Shown in pieces: positions 6,143 through 13,823 of a stretch of DNA of 14,206 bases (the first letter of the stretch is position 1; every line of letters begins with the position of its first letter). This stretch comes from Rhodospirillales bacterium (lineage in GTDB: Bacteria > Pseudomonadota > Alphaproteobacteria > CACIAM-22H2), in the NCBI GenBank assembly GCA_016195145.1, contig JACQAF010000165.1, positions 1 through 14,206 of the forward strand, read 5' to 3'. The notes under the pieces are model-generated. The model saw only the letters and a list, made by a program, of their open reading frames with translations, made no database searches and was not told the origin of the DNA. The position numbers were made by a program, and so were the translations under genes.

Positions 6143-7444
6143 ATGAAGCCGAGCGTCTCGCCGGAATATGATGTTTTTTTCTCGATCGATACCGTGGAGC
6201 CGGCGTCGCTCCGCGAGCGCTATCGCGCGGTTCGCGCGCAAAGCCTTGCCCTCGCCGCGCCCCTGTCGCCCGAGGACGCGCAGATCTAGTCGATGCCCGA
6301 GGCGAGCCCGACCAAATGGCATCTCGCCCACACCACCTGGTTTTTCGAGGCCTTCGTCCTTGGCCCCCACGCGCCGGATTACGAGACGTTCGACCCGCGC
6401 TTTCACTATCTGTTCAATTCGTATTACGAGGCGCTGGGTCCGCGTCATGCCCGGCCGGAACGCGGGCTGATCACCCGCCCCGACGCCGCCGAGATCGTTC
6501 GCTATCGCCGCCATGTCGACGCAGCCGTGCTACGCCTGCTCGCCTCGGCCGCCGGCAAGAATGGCGAGCTTCGCGCGCTGGTCGAGCTCGGCTGCCATCA
6601 TGAACAGCAGCACCAGGAACTGATCCTCACCGACATCAAGCATGCGCTATCGCGCAACCCGCTGGAGCCGGCCTATGCGGCCGTGCCCGAAACCGCGCCG
6701 CGCGCCGTGCCCGCCCCGCAGCACTGGTTTTCCCATGCCGGCGGCGTGCGCGAAATCGGCTTTGCCGGGCCGGGCTTTGCCTTTGACAACGAGGGCCCGC
6801 GCCACCGCGTCTATGTCGAGGATTTCCGGCTCGCCGGGCGGCCGGTGACCAATGGCGAGTATCTCGCCTTCATCGCCGATGGCGGCTACGAAACGTCGAG
6901 CCTGTGGCTGTCCGACGGCTGGCAGGCGGTGCAAAGCCAGGGCTGGGCCGCGCCCCTCTACTGGCGGCTGCGCGAAGGGGTGTGGTCGGAGTTCGCGCTG
7001 GCTGGCCGCCGGCGGCTCGACCCCGCCGCCCCGGTCGTCCATGTGAGCTATTACGAGGCCGATGCCTTCGCGCACTGGGCGGGCAAGCGCCTGCCGACCG
7101 AGGCGGAATGGGAGATTGCCGCCGAGGATGCCGCGCCAGCGGATGAGCTGTCCGAAGCCGGTTTCCTGCATCCGGCCCCTATGCCGGCGATTGTCGATGG
7201 GCCGGTCGCGCTGTTCGGCGGCGTCTGGGAATGGACGCAGAGCCCCTATACGCCCTATCCCGGCTTCCGCCCAGCGGCGGGCGCGGTCGGCGAATATAAC
7301 GGCAAGTTCATGGCCAACCAGATGGTGTTGCGCGGCGGGTCGTGCGCCACGCCGCCCGGCCATATCCGCGCCAGCTATCGTAATTTCTTCTGGCCGCACG
7401 CGCGCTGGCAGTTCAGCGGCATCCGCCTTGCCGACGACGCCTAG
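6143..7444 (+). pseudogene. egtB: Ergothioneine biosynthesis protein EgtB, interrupted by one in-frame amber stop
   Basis: EgtB is the non-heme-iron sulfoxide synthase that joins trimethylhistidine (hercynine) to a thiol and O2 on the way to ergothioneine. The reading frame from ATG 6143 (ribosome site GGAAGG at 6134-6139) has about 433 codons, the normal length, and needs no frameshift. Its single lesion is TAG at 6287-6289 (codon 49), in EDAQI-stop-SMPEASPTKW. The DinB-type iron site is complete: H63 in WHLAHTTWFFE and H153/H157 in CHHEQQHQEL. The C-terminal formylglycine-enzyme-like domain is intact (LPTEAEWEIAA, GGVWEWTQSPY, NGKFMANQMVLRGGSC, YRNFFWPH). An ATG at 6293, one codon after the TAG, could restart translation and give 383 residues with all iron ligands but without the first helix. 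The natural stop is also TAG (7442-7444). No egtD methyltransferase is adjacent. Confidence 0.87.
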
Positions 7445-7485
7445 CTCCCGCAATCCTGCGTTCACAATGCAGTGAGAGTCGTTCC

Positions 7486-7501
7486 CCGCCGCCATCGGCG
7501 G
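7486..7501 (+). terminator. Short hairpin after egtB
   Basis: CCGCCG (7486-7491), loop CCAT, CGGCGG (7496-7501): a 6-bp perfect stem in the 103-bp gap between egtB and the DUF547 gene. There is no T tract. In sequence this GC-rich such stems can occur by chance. Confidence 0.25.
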
Positions 7502-7547
7502 CCCCATCTCCATGGGCGACGCCGGATCGCGTCAAAGAAAGGGAACG

Positions 7548-8402
7548 ATGCGCCGTTTTTCCGCCCGCCTTATCCGTATGTCCGGGATGCTCGCGCTGCT
7601 TGCCGCAATCCTGTCCGGTTGCGCCGCGATCACCCAGCTCGCCGTTCCCAAGGCCGACCCCTGGCCGCGCTGGGAAGCCCACGATCCGGCCGCGACGGCG
7701 CGCATCGATCACGGCGACTGGGACAAATTCCTCGCCGCCTATGTCGTGCCCGACCCGTCGGGCATCAACCGGGTCGCCTATGCCCGGGTCAGCCCGGCCG
7801 ATCGGCAAATGCTCGACCGCTACATTGCGAGACTGGAGGGGACGGCCATGAGCCGGCTGCCGCGCGCCGAGCAGTTCGCGTATTGGGTCAATCTCTACAA
7901 TGCCGTCACCGTGCGCACGATCCTCGACCATTACCCGGTCGACAGCATTCTCGACATCAACATCTCGCCGGGCCTGCTCGATTTTGGGCCGTGGGACCGC
8001 AGGCTCGTGACGGTCGAGGGCGAAAAACTCTCGCTCAACGACATCGAGCATCGCATCCTGCGTCCGCTGTGGCGCGACCCGCGAATCCACTACGTGGTCA
8101 ACTGCGCGGCGACCGGCTGCCCCAATCTCGGTCTCGCATCGTTACGCGCCGCCGATCTCGACGCGCAACTCGACGCCGCGGCGCGCGATTTCATCAACCA
8201 TCCGCGCGGCGCGCGGGTGGATAACGGGAAGCTCAAGGTGTCGAGCATCTATGTCTGGTACGGGGTCGATTTCGGCCGCGACGACGCCGAGATCGTCGTC
8301 CATTTGCGCCGCTACGCCGCGCCTAGGCTCGCCGCCGCCCTCGCCGGCATCACGCGCATCGACGACAGCGATTACGACTGGGCCCTCAATCGCGCACCCT
8401 GA
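7548..8402 (+). CDS. DUF547-family lipoprotein
   Basis: A 284-residue predicted lipoprotein. The N-terminal signal carries the lipobox ILSGCAA (Cys25), and the mature protein should be envelope-anchored. The DUF547 domain covers about residues 75-235. The family hallmarks are visible: EQFAYWVNLYNAVTVRTILDHYP (109-130), the NDIEH motif with H168, and the core HYVVNCAATGCPNLG (181-195) with C186 and C191. Family function is not established; the conserved His and Cys pattern has led to suggestions of an enzymatic role, which I do not assign. The start at 7548 was chosen for the signal sequence and an AAAGGGA ribosome site; an ATG 36 nt upstream would add a non-signal extension. The last 31 nt overlap the end of the convergent glycosyltransferase. 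Confidence 0.9.
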   Translation: MRRFSARLIRMSGMLALLAAILSGCAAITQLAVPKADPWPRWEAHDPAATARIDHGDWDKFLAAYVVPDPSGINRVAYARVSPADRQMLDRYIARLEGTAMSRLPRAEQFAYWVNLYNAVTVRTILDHYPVDSILDINISPGLLDFGPWDRRLVTVEGEKLSLNDIEHRILRPLWRDPRIHYVVNCAATGCPNLGLASLRAADLDAQLDAAARDFINHPRGARVDNGKLKVSSIYVWYGVDFGRDDAEIVVHLRRYAAPRLAAALAGITRIDDSDYDWALNRAP

Positions 8403-9106
8403 GGCCGGCGGGGCGACAGCCAGCGGCCGTAATAGAACCGCGCCAGCGCCCCCGGCGGCACGCCGAGATGATAGAGGAGATGGATCGCAACCCAGCCGGC
8501 GACGATCGCCGCCGGCCGCCGGCCGCGAAACCGGCGCGACGACGTGACCAGCGGCGGTGCCTCTATGCAGCGCGTCGGGCCGGCCCGTTCGAGCCGCCGG
8601 GCGAAATCGTAATCCTCCATCAACGCCATCTGGCGGATGCCGCCGAGCCGCTGGTAAATATCGCGGCGGACGAATATCCCGGAATCGCCGTAATAGAGGC
8701 CGAGGCCGCGTAGCCGACAATAAAAGCGCGTCAGCCAGCGGCTGAAGCCGTCCGCACCGTCGAAGACGAGCGCGAAATTTCCGCCCACCGCCGCCGGATC
8801 GGCGAGCGCATCGGCGAGCGCCGCAAGGCTGCCCGGCGCAACGCGCGAATCGGCGTGCAGGAACCACAGGATATCGCCGCGCGCCGCCATGGCGCCGGCG
8901 GCAAGCTGCGCCCCCCGGCCGCGCGGCGCAACGATGACCCGCGCCCCATGCGCCCGGGCGAGGGTGCGGGTTTCGTCGCGGCTGCCGCCATCGGCGATGA
9001 TGATCTCGTGCGGGCGATTCCCGCCGGCCAGTTCCCCAAGCAGCCGCGCGACATTCGCCGCCTCGTCGAGCGTCGGGATGATGATCGAGACGGTCGGGCT
9101 AGGCAT
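8372..9106 (-). CDS. Family 2 glycosyltransferase, TIGR04283-like
   Basis: A 244-residue GT-A-fold glycosyltransferase without membrane helices at the N-terminus. Visible motifs are VSIIIPTLDEAANV (6-19), IIADGGSRD (36-44), RVIVAPRGRGAQLAAGA (56-72), and the metal/nucleotide-sugar site LHADSR (83-88). YYGDSGIFVRRDIYQRLGGI and LMEDYDFARRL follow, as does VTSSRRF. This arrangement matches TIGR04283, described both as an rSAM/selenodomain-associated transferase and in arsenosugar biosynthesis. No radical-SAM or arsenic gene is in this window, so the acceptor is open. The start at 9106 places the conserved first strand at residue 6; an ATG at 9142 would add 12 residues. The start overlaps the end of the ferritin-like gene by 8 nt (ATGCCTAG), indicating coupled translation. 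Confidence 0.88.
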   Translation of the reverse strand: MPSPTVSIIIPTLDEAANVARLLGELAGGNRPHEIIIADGGSRDETRTLARAHGARVIVAPRGRGAQLAAGAMAARGDILWFLHADSRVAPGSLAALADALADPAAVGGNFALVFDGADGFSRWLTRFYCRLRGLGLYYGDSGIFVRRDIYQRLGGIRQMALMEDYDFARRLERAGPTRCIEAPPLVTSSRRFRGRRPAAIVAGWVAIHLLYHLGVPPGALARFYYGRWLSPRRPQGARLRAQS

Positions 9107-9881
9107 GGCCGACCCATGCGTCGTCGGCCGGGGCGTCGGCATCGTCGATCAACCCCGTCTCGCACAGAATGCGCCGGTAACGCGGCCATTTCGCCTCGAC
9201 ATAGCCGGCATGAAGCTGGCGCAGGAAGCGTCCGCGCAGCGGCCCCACCTCGCGCTCCACCTTGGCGCAATCGCGCCACAGGCCGCGCACCCAGCGGTAA
9301 ATCTCCACCCGCTGATCCGGGCTGAGCGCATCGACCGTTGCGCCGAGCCATATCCGGCCGAAGGCGACGTGGCGCGCCTCGTCGCGGACGATGGCGGCGT
9401 TCATGGCGCGGAACAGCGGGCACGGAAACCACGATGTCACCTCGTCCTGGAGCCGGACCGCCTCGCTTTCCAGCACCACATGAAACGCGGCAAGCAACCC
9501 TTGCGGTGGGCCGGCCCATTCTTCGGCAGCGGCGAAGGTGCGGATAAGGGCCGGATCGGCCGGCGCAATATCGCCGAGCCGCGCCAGATATCGCGTATAG
9601 GCGGCGATATGCCGGTCTTCGTCGGCGATCTGGGTGGCAAGAAAGGCGCGGGCGGCGGGATCGGCCAGTTCTACTGCGAGACGGATACATACCCGCCGGG
9701 TCGCATGCTCGGCATGGAGAAGCTGGCTGATTGCATCGACATAGGCGCGGCGGGCGAGCCAGCCCGGCGGCTTCACCTTCAGGGTCCAGTCGATATCGGC
9801 ATCGAGGGACCACTGGGCCCGTTGCGCCTTCGCCGTCAGGGATTGCACGTCGTTCACGCCGGCATCTTTCTCCGTGGTCAT
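9099..9881 (-). CDS. Ferritin-like di-iron carboxylate protein of unknown substrate
   Basis: A 260-residue, helix-rich soluble protein with a full set of candidate di-iron ligands spaced as in ferritin-like and R2-like proteins: E58 (LLHAEHATRR), E88 with H91 (ADEDRHIAAY), E138 or E140 (VVLESEAVRL), and E168 with H171 (RDEARHVAFG). This supports an oxygen-activating or iron-binding role, possibly an oxidase or oxygenase of the AurF/R2-like type, but the substrate is not evident. It could also be one of the uncharacterised ferritin-like families. The start at 9881 has only a weak ribosome site (TGTGGGAAC). It follows the Ldh2-type gene by 86 bp, and its TAG stop overlaps the glycosyltransferase start, so the two downstream genes probably act as a pair. 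Confidence 0.8.
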   Translation of the reverse strand: MTTEKDAGVNDVQSLTAKAQRAQWSLDADIDWTLKVKPPGWLARRAYVDAISQLLHAEHATRRVCIRLAVELADPAARAFLATQIADEDRHIAAYTRYLARLGDIAPADPALIRTFAAAEEWAGPPQGLLAAFHVVLESEAVRLQDEVTSWFPCPLFRAMNAAIVRDEARHVAFGRIWLGATVDALSPDQRVEIYRWVRGLWRDCAKVEREVGPLRGRFLRQLHAGYVEAKWPRYRRILCETGLIDDADAPADDAWVGHA

Positions 9882-9918
9882 GTTCCCACAGAGAATAGGT
9901 GCTACGGCGCCGCCGTTT

Positions 9919-9964
9919 CGAGGCCCCGCGCCTTCAAAGTTGCGTGATGGACCTGTTGGCCTCG
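9919..9964. repeat. Inverted repeat between the Ldh2-type and ferritin-like genes
   Basis: CGAGGCC (9919-9925) is repeated inverted as GGCCTCG (9958-9964) across a 32-bp spacer, filling most of the 86-bp gap. It could be a long-loop stem or an operator. The arms are only 7 bp and GC-rich, so chance is possible. Confidence 0.25.
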
Positions 9965-9967
9965 CCG

Positions 9968-11053
9968 TCAGCGGCGGGATATTCGGGCGCCCTCGACCGC
10001 GAGGCCGACCGACGCGCCGGCGATAACAATCTCACCCCAGGTTCGCGGATCGATGACGATGCCCTCGCGCAGACGCTTGGCGCGGCTCAGGCGTTCCGGA
10101 TCGCCGGGCACCAGGACCGGCCCCATGCCGGGGCGTCGGCGCGATGCGGTGAGCCATTTGGTCACCCGCGTCACTTCACGGCGAAGATCGCGGGCGACGC
10201 CGAGCGCTTTCGGATCGATAATCACCGAAAACATGTTGTTGATGATCGCGATCGACGCTTGGCTGACCGACGGCATCGTGCCGCCGCCGGCGAGCACGCC
10301 GGCGAACAGCTCGCAGATCGCCGCAAGGCCATAACCCTTATGCTCGCCGAAGGGGAGTAACGCCCCCTGCGCCCGTGCAAACATGACCCCAGGATCGACC
10401 GTCGGCCGGCCGCGCGCGTCGATGATCGAATCGGCCGGCGCGGCGACGCCCTTGTTCTTCGCCACCCTCGCCTTGCCGAGCGCGATCTTGCTCGTCGCCA
10501 TGTCGAGGACGATCGGCCGGCCGCGCGCCGACGGCAGCGCCGCGCAGAACGGGTTGGTCGACAGTCGCGCATCGCGCCCGCCATGCGGAGCGACCAGCGG
10601 CGGCCGGCCAATGACGTTGACGAAATGGATTGAGGCGAGGCCGGCATCGAGGCACTGCTCGGCCCACGCGCCGATGCGACCGATATGGTGCGAATTGCGC
10701 AGCGCCACGATCGCCACGCCGTATTTTTTCGCCTGCGCGATGCCGAGCGCCATCGCCTCGACGCCGATCACCTGGCCATAGCCGCGCCGACCGTCGAGAA
10801 CCAGAATCGGCCCCGGCTTGGCGACGATTCCGACATGGCGGTTGGGCTTGAGCTTTCCCTCGTGCACCGCCGCGATATAGATCGGCAGCATGCCGACGCC
10901 GTGCGAATCGTGGCCGGCGAGATTGGCGGCGACGAGATTGTCGGCGACCATGCGCGCCTCTTTCGGCTTCGAGCCGGCGGCCCGGCAGATCGCCGCCACT
11001 ACCCCGGTCAGGTCCTTGGCCGAAATCCGCTTCGCTGTTTCCCTGCGCGCCAT
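9968..11053 (-). CDS. Ldh2-family malate/L-lactate/ureidoglycolate-type dehydrogenase
   Basis: A 361-residue NAD(P)-dependent oxidoreductase of the Ldh2/MDH2 fold, unrelated to classical Rossmann malate dehydrogenases. The full family length and signatures are visible: the active-site motif AGHDSHGVGMLP (46-57), RNSHHIGRIGAWAEQ (119-133), STNPFCAALP, LDMATSKIA and FGEHKGYGLAAICELFAGVL. Members interconvert 2-hydroxy and 2-oxo acids (malate, lactate, ureidoglycolate, sulfolactate). The substrate cannot be assigned. The start at 11053 has GGGGGGAG immediately upstream and lies 16 bp after the ALDH stop, so the gene is likely the next cistron of the aromatic-degradation operon. A hydroxy-acid step at the end of that route would fit, but this is inference from position. 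Confidence 0.92.
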   Translation of the reverse strand: MARRETAKRISAKDLTGVVAAICRAAGSKPKEARMVADNLVAANLAGHDSHGVGMLPIYIAAVHEGKLKPNRHVGIVAKPGPILVLDGRRGYGQVIGVEAMALGIAQAKKYGVAIVALRNSHHIGRIGAWAEQCLDAGLASIHFVNVIGRPPLVAPHGGRDARLSTNPFCAALPSARGRPIVLDMATSKIALGKARVAKNKGVAAPADSIIDARGRPTVDPGVMFARAQGALLPFGEHKGYGLAAICELFAGVLAGGGTMPSVSQASIAIINNMFSVIIDPKALGVARDLRREVTRVTKWLTASRRRPGMGPVLVPGDPERLSRAKRLREGIVIDPRTWGEIVIAGASVGLAVEGARISRR

Positions 11054-11069
11054 GCTCCCCCCGAAATGC

Positions 11070-12536
11070 CTAGAGCTTGATGCAGACGTTGCGCAGCTCG
11101 GTATAGAACTCGAGCGAGTGCACGCCGCCCTCGCGCCCGATGCCCGACTGCTTCATGCCGCCGAACGGCGTGCGCAGATCGCGCAGAAACCACGAATTGA
11201 CCCAGCAGATGCCGACCTCGATGCCGGCGGCGACGCGGTGCGCGCGGGCGAGATCGGTCGTCCAGATGGCGGTGGCGAGGCCATAGGGGCTGTCATTGGC
11301 CAGCGCCAGCGCCTCGTCCTCGCCGTCGAACGGCCGGACATGGCAGCACGGGCCGAAGATTTCCTCGCGCACGGCCGCCGAATCCTCGGCAAGGCCGGTC
11401 CAGATCGTCGGCTCGATCCACGCACCGTCGCCATAGGGCGCCTTCATCTCGGGCACGCCGCCGCCGGTAATGATTTCCGCCCCGTCTTCGCGCGCCTTGC
11501 GGTAATAGCCGAGCACCTTGGCGCGGTGTTCGTGGCTGATCAGCGGTCCCATCGAGGTTTTCTTGTCGAAGGGATCGCCGAGAGCGAGCTTGCGCGCCTT
11601 TTCGGCCAGGGTTTCGACGAAACGCGCGAAGATCGGCCGTTCGACATAAATCCGCTCGGTGCCGAGGCAGACCTGGCCGCAATTGGCGAATACCGAGCGC
11701 ATCGTGCCGTCGATGGCGGCGTTGAAATCGCAATCGGCGAAGACAAGGCCGGCGTTCTTGCCGCCGAGCTCGAACGACACCGGACGCACGCCGTCGGCCG
11801 CCGCCTTCATGATCGCCGATCCGGTGCGTGTTTCGCCGGTGAAGGTGATGCCGTCGATGCCGGGATGGCGGGTCAGCATCTCGCCGGCCGAACCGGGCCC
11901 GAAGCCGTGAACGACATTATAGACCCCCGGCGGGACGCCGGCCTCGTTCATCGCTTCGCCGAGCAGCGTCGCGGTTGCCGGGGTTTCCTCGGACGGCTTG
12001 ACCACCACCGTGTTGCCGCAGGCGAGGGCCGGCGCCACCTTCCACGTCATCAGCAGGAGCGGCAGATTCCACGGGCAGATGACGGCGATGACGCCGCGCG
12101 GCACGCGGATCGCGTAGTTGAGCGCCCCGGCGCCGTCGGGCGTGTCCATGCGGAAGGTCTCGGTCGCGACGCCGGCGAGGATATCGGCAAAGGCGTTGAA
12201 ATTCGCCGCGCCGCGCGGGATATCTATATGCGCAGCGATCAACACCGGCTTGCCGGTGTCGAGAATTTCCGCCCGGAGAAATTCGTCGAAGCGCTTGTTG
12301 ATGCCCTCGGCGACCCGGCGCAGCAGGGCGATGCGCTCCGCCTGCGGCATCCGGCCCCACGGCCCCTTGAGCGCCCGGCGCGCCGCCGCGACGGCGCGAT
12401 CGACCTCGCCTTCGCCCGCCTCGTGGACGAGCGCGACCGGCTGGTTGTCGACCGGATTGCGATCCTCGAACGTCCGACCGCAACCGGCGACGTGAACGCC
12501 GTCGATGAAATTGCGGATTTCGGCGAGATTGGACAC
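11070..12536 (-). CDS. Aldehyde dehydrogenase, 2-hydroxymuconic-semialdehyde dehydrogenase type
   Basis: A 488-residue NAD-dependent aldehyde dehydrogenase of standard length. The catalytic set is present: N157 in ICPWNLPLLL, KPSEETP (180-186), the general base E256 in SFELGGKNAG, and nucleophile C290 in ANCGQVCLGTER. EEIFGP and PFGGMKQSGIGREGG follow. RTGSAIMKAAADGVRPVSFELGGKN strongly recalls 2-hydroxymuconic and 5-carboxymethyl-2-hydroxymuconic semialdehyde dehydrogenases of meta-cleavage routes (DmpC/XylG/HpaE). The start is GTG at 12536: the frame is open further upstream, but the family N-terminus (NLAEIRNFIDGV) begins here. An AAGGGG ribosome site lies just before, overlapping the end of the CMD gene, whose stop is 5 nt away. 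The stop is TAG. It should oxidise the ring-cleavage semialdehyde made by the dioxygenase two genes upstream. Confidence 0.93.
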   Translation of the reverse strand: MSNLAEIRNFIDGVHVAGCGRTFEDRNPVDNQPVALVHEAGEGEVDRAVAAARRALKGPWGRMPQAERIALLRRVAEGINKRFDEFLRAEILDTGKPVLIAAHIDIPRGAANFNAFADILAGVATETFRMDTPDGAGALNYAIRVPRGVIAVICPWNLPLLLMTWKVAPALACGNTVVVKPSEETPATATLLGEAMNEAGVPPGVYNVVHGFGPGSAGEMLTRHPGIDGITFTGETRTGSAIMKAAADGVRPVSFELGGKNAGLVFADCDFNAAIDGTMRSVFANCGQVCLGTERIYVERPIFARFVETLAEKARKLALGDPFDKKTSMGPLISHEHRAKVLGYYRKAREDGAEIITGGGVPEMKAPYGDGAWIEPTIWTGLAEDSAAVREEIFGPCCHVRPFDGEDEALALANDSPYGLATAIWTTDLARAHRVAAGIEVGICWVNSWFLRDLRTPFGGMKQSGIGREGGVHSLEFYTELRNVCIKL

Positions 12537-12541
12537 CGCGA

Positions 12542-12913
12542 TCACCCCTTGGGCGCGGCAAAAATCTTGTTGATCACCTCGGCCGCCAGGTTGAACGCCG
12601 GCAGCCCGCGAAAGAGAAAAGTGAGCCCGGCCACCGCATGCAGCTCTTCTTTGGTCGCGCCAGCGCGCACCGCGGCGCGGCCGTGATATTCCGAGGCCGG
12701 CGAGATTTGCGACAGCAGAACCGCGAACAGGATGAGCTGCGCCGTCTTGACGTCGAGGCAATCGGGATACATGGCGCTGGCGCGCAGGTCTTCGACCTGC
12801 TCCAGAAGCTTGGGATCGACCTCGAGGCCGAGCTTGATGCGCTCCTGGATGCGCGGCGGCACGAAGCCGATCAGGTCGCGATAGATTTTCTCGTATTCGT
12901 CCTTGGTCGCCAT
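12542..12913 (-). CDS. Carboxymuconolactone decarboxylase (CMD) family protein
   Basis: A 123-residue all-helical cytoplasmic protein. The CMD/AhpD-like core is clear at about residues 45-115: DCLDVKTAQLILFAVLLSQ, then ASEYHGRAAVRAGATKEELHAVAG. The CxxC pair of AhpD-type peroxidase partners is absent, so the protein belongs to the non-redox CMD side of the family. True 4-carboxymuconolactone decarboxylase belongs to the ortho pathway. Here it sits between a meta-cleavage dioxygenase and a semialdehyde dehydrogenase, so it may act on a ring-cleavage intermediate as a decarboxylase or isomerase. That is inference. The start at 12913 has GGAG nine nt upstream. The gaps are 29 bp to the dioxygenase and 5 bp to the ALDH, so all three should be one transcript. 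Confidence 0.9.
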   Translation of the reverse strand: MATKDEYEKIYRDLIGFVPPRIQERIKLGLEVDPKLLEQVEDLRASAMYPDCLDVKTAQLILFAVLLSQISPASEYHGRAAVRAGATKEELHAVAGLTFLFRGLPAFNLAAEVINKIFAAPKG

Positions 12914-12942
12914 GGGATCGTTCTCCGGGATATGGGGCGCGG

Positions 12943-13767
12943 TCAGGCCGGCGAGACAGCGACGCTGATATTGCCGCTGCCCGAAGACTGGCAGTAGGGG
13001 CCGAATTCGCGCCCGGCATAGGCCCTGTCCTCGCCCTCGTCGAGGCAGCCGAGCATGACGGCGAGCGGCCGGCCGCCCATCTCGGCAACGACTTCCCTCG
13101 CGTAGGCCGGCAGGCACGACTTCGCCTCGGCGATCCGGCCGGCGCACAGCATGTCGATGAACCGGCGGTCGGCTTCCATGTGTTCGGGCGGTGGCCATAA
13201 TTCTGGCCCGCGCAAAATCTTGTGGGCCAGCGCAGTCGAGGCGATGAACACCGTCCGCCGGCCGGTTCTCGCCGCCACGCACCGGATCGTGGCGCCGACC
13301 TTGGCGCATTCGTCGAGCGTCGCCATCAGGCAGGTGCCGACCAGAACGACCGGTACGCGGCCCGCCGGGTCGATGTATTGAAGGGGAACGAACGAGCCGT
13401 AATCCCACTTGAAATGTTCGCTTTCGTTGCGGCCGGCGGGCAGGCCGGCGGCGGCGATCTCGTCGACCAGCGCGCGGCCGAATTCGGGATCGCCCGGCCG
13501 GTCATAGGGCACGCCGGGGATCAGGTCGGGCGCTTCGTCGGCGACGCAAAACCCTTTGTGGCGCGCCTGACAGGTCGCGTACCACGGAAAAGTCGTGATC
13601 CAGTGGGTGGAGTTGACGACGAACAAATCCGGTTTCAGCGCCAGCAAGGCGGCGCCCAGTGCGCGACTGCCCTCGATCGCGCCGCGCAGGAAGGGCGGCG
13701 CCTTCGCCTCGATGCCGATGCGCGGCGTATGCGGTGTGACGACGCTGGCGACGATTCCCCCGGCCAT
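12943..13767 (-). CDS. Class III (LigB-type) extradiol ring-cleavage dioxygenase
   Basis: A 274-residue Fe(II)-dependent dioxygenase that should open a catechol-type ring next to the hydroxyls. Metal-ligand motifs are visible: TPHTPRIG (H13), VNSTHWITT (H55) and a C-terminal acidic residue in GREFGPY (E254). The ends, including SSGSGNISVAVSP, resemble homoprotocatechuate 2,3-dioxygenase of the HpaD/HpcB class III type. FKWDYGSFVPLQYI (119-132) parallels the LEYGTLVPMRYM region there, and ASTALAHKI the ASGSLSHR segment. The substrate may therefore be a substituted catechol such as homoprotocatechuate, but residue-level specificity cannot be judged. The start at 13767 has GGGAGG and AAGGA upstream and begins directly at the family N-terminus; the frame is open further upstream but overlaps the ThDP gene. 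It is the first of a tight run of catabolic genes. Confidence 0.92.
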   Translation of the reverse strand: MAGGIVASVVTPHTPRIGIEAKAPPFLRGAIEGSRALGAALLALKPDLFVVNSTHWITTFPWYATCQARHKGFCVADEAPDLIPGVPYDRPGDPEFGRALVDEIAAAGLPAGRNESEHFKWDYGSFVPLQYIDPAGRVPVVLVGTCLMATLDECAKVGATIRCVAARTGRRTVFIASTALAHKILRGPELWPPPEHMEADRRFIDMLCAGRIAEAKSCLPAYAREVVAEMGGRPLAVMLGCLDEGEDRAYAGREFGPYCQSSGSGNISVAVSPA

Positions 13768-13823
13768 GTCCTTCGTCCTCCCGATTGTCGCTTTGTCGTC
13801 CGGCCGCCCCGACACTAGCCGAG

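Noticed and set aside
5399..6514. 371-codon open frame on the minus strand across the SBP pseudogene and egtB
   Set aside because: The translation is low-complexity Arg/Gly/Ala-rich and mirrors the plus-strand coding genes; no domain was recognised.
5678..7444. Genome-wide reassignment of TAG to glutamine
   Set aside because: TAG ends egtB at 7442-7444 exactly where the family ends, and also ends the ferritin-like gene and the ALDH. Reading through the egtB TAG would run out of frame across the DUF547 gene. Partial suppression is not excluded.
6647..7513. 288-codon minus-strand open frame opposite egtB
   Set aside because: It is the complement of a conserved EgtB FGE-like domain; no family resemblance or credible ribosome site.
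10890..12686. 598-codon open frame on the plus strand opposite the ALDH and Ldh2 genes
   Set aside because: It is antisense to two clear enzyme genes with full catalytic motifs; its Arg/Ala/His-rich translation resembles no family. Long antisense frames are expected at this GC content.
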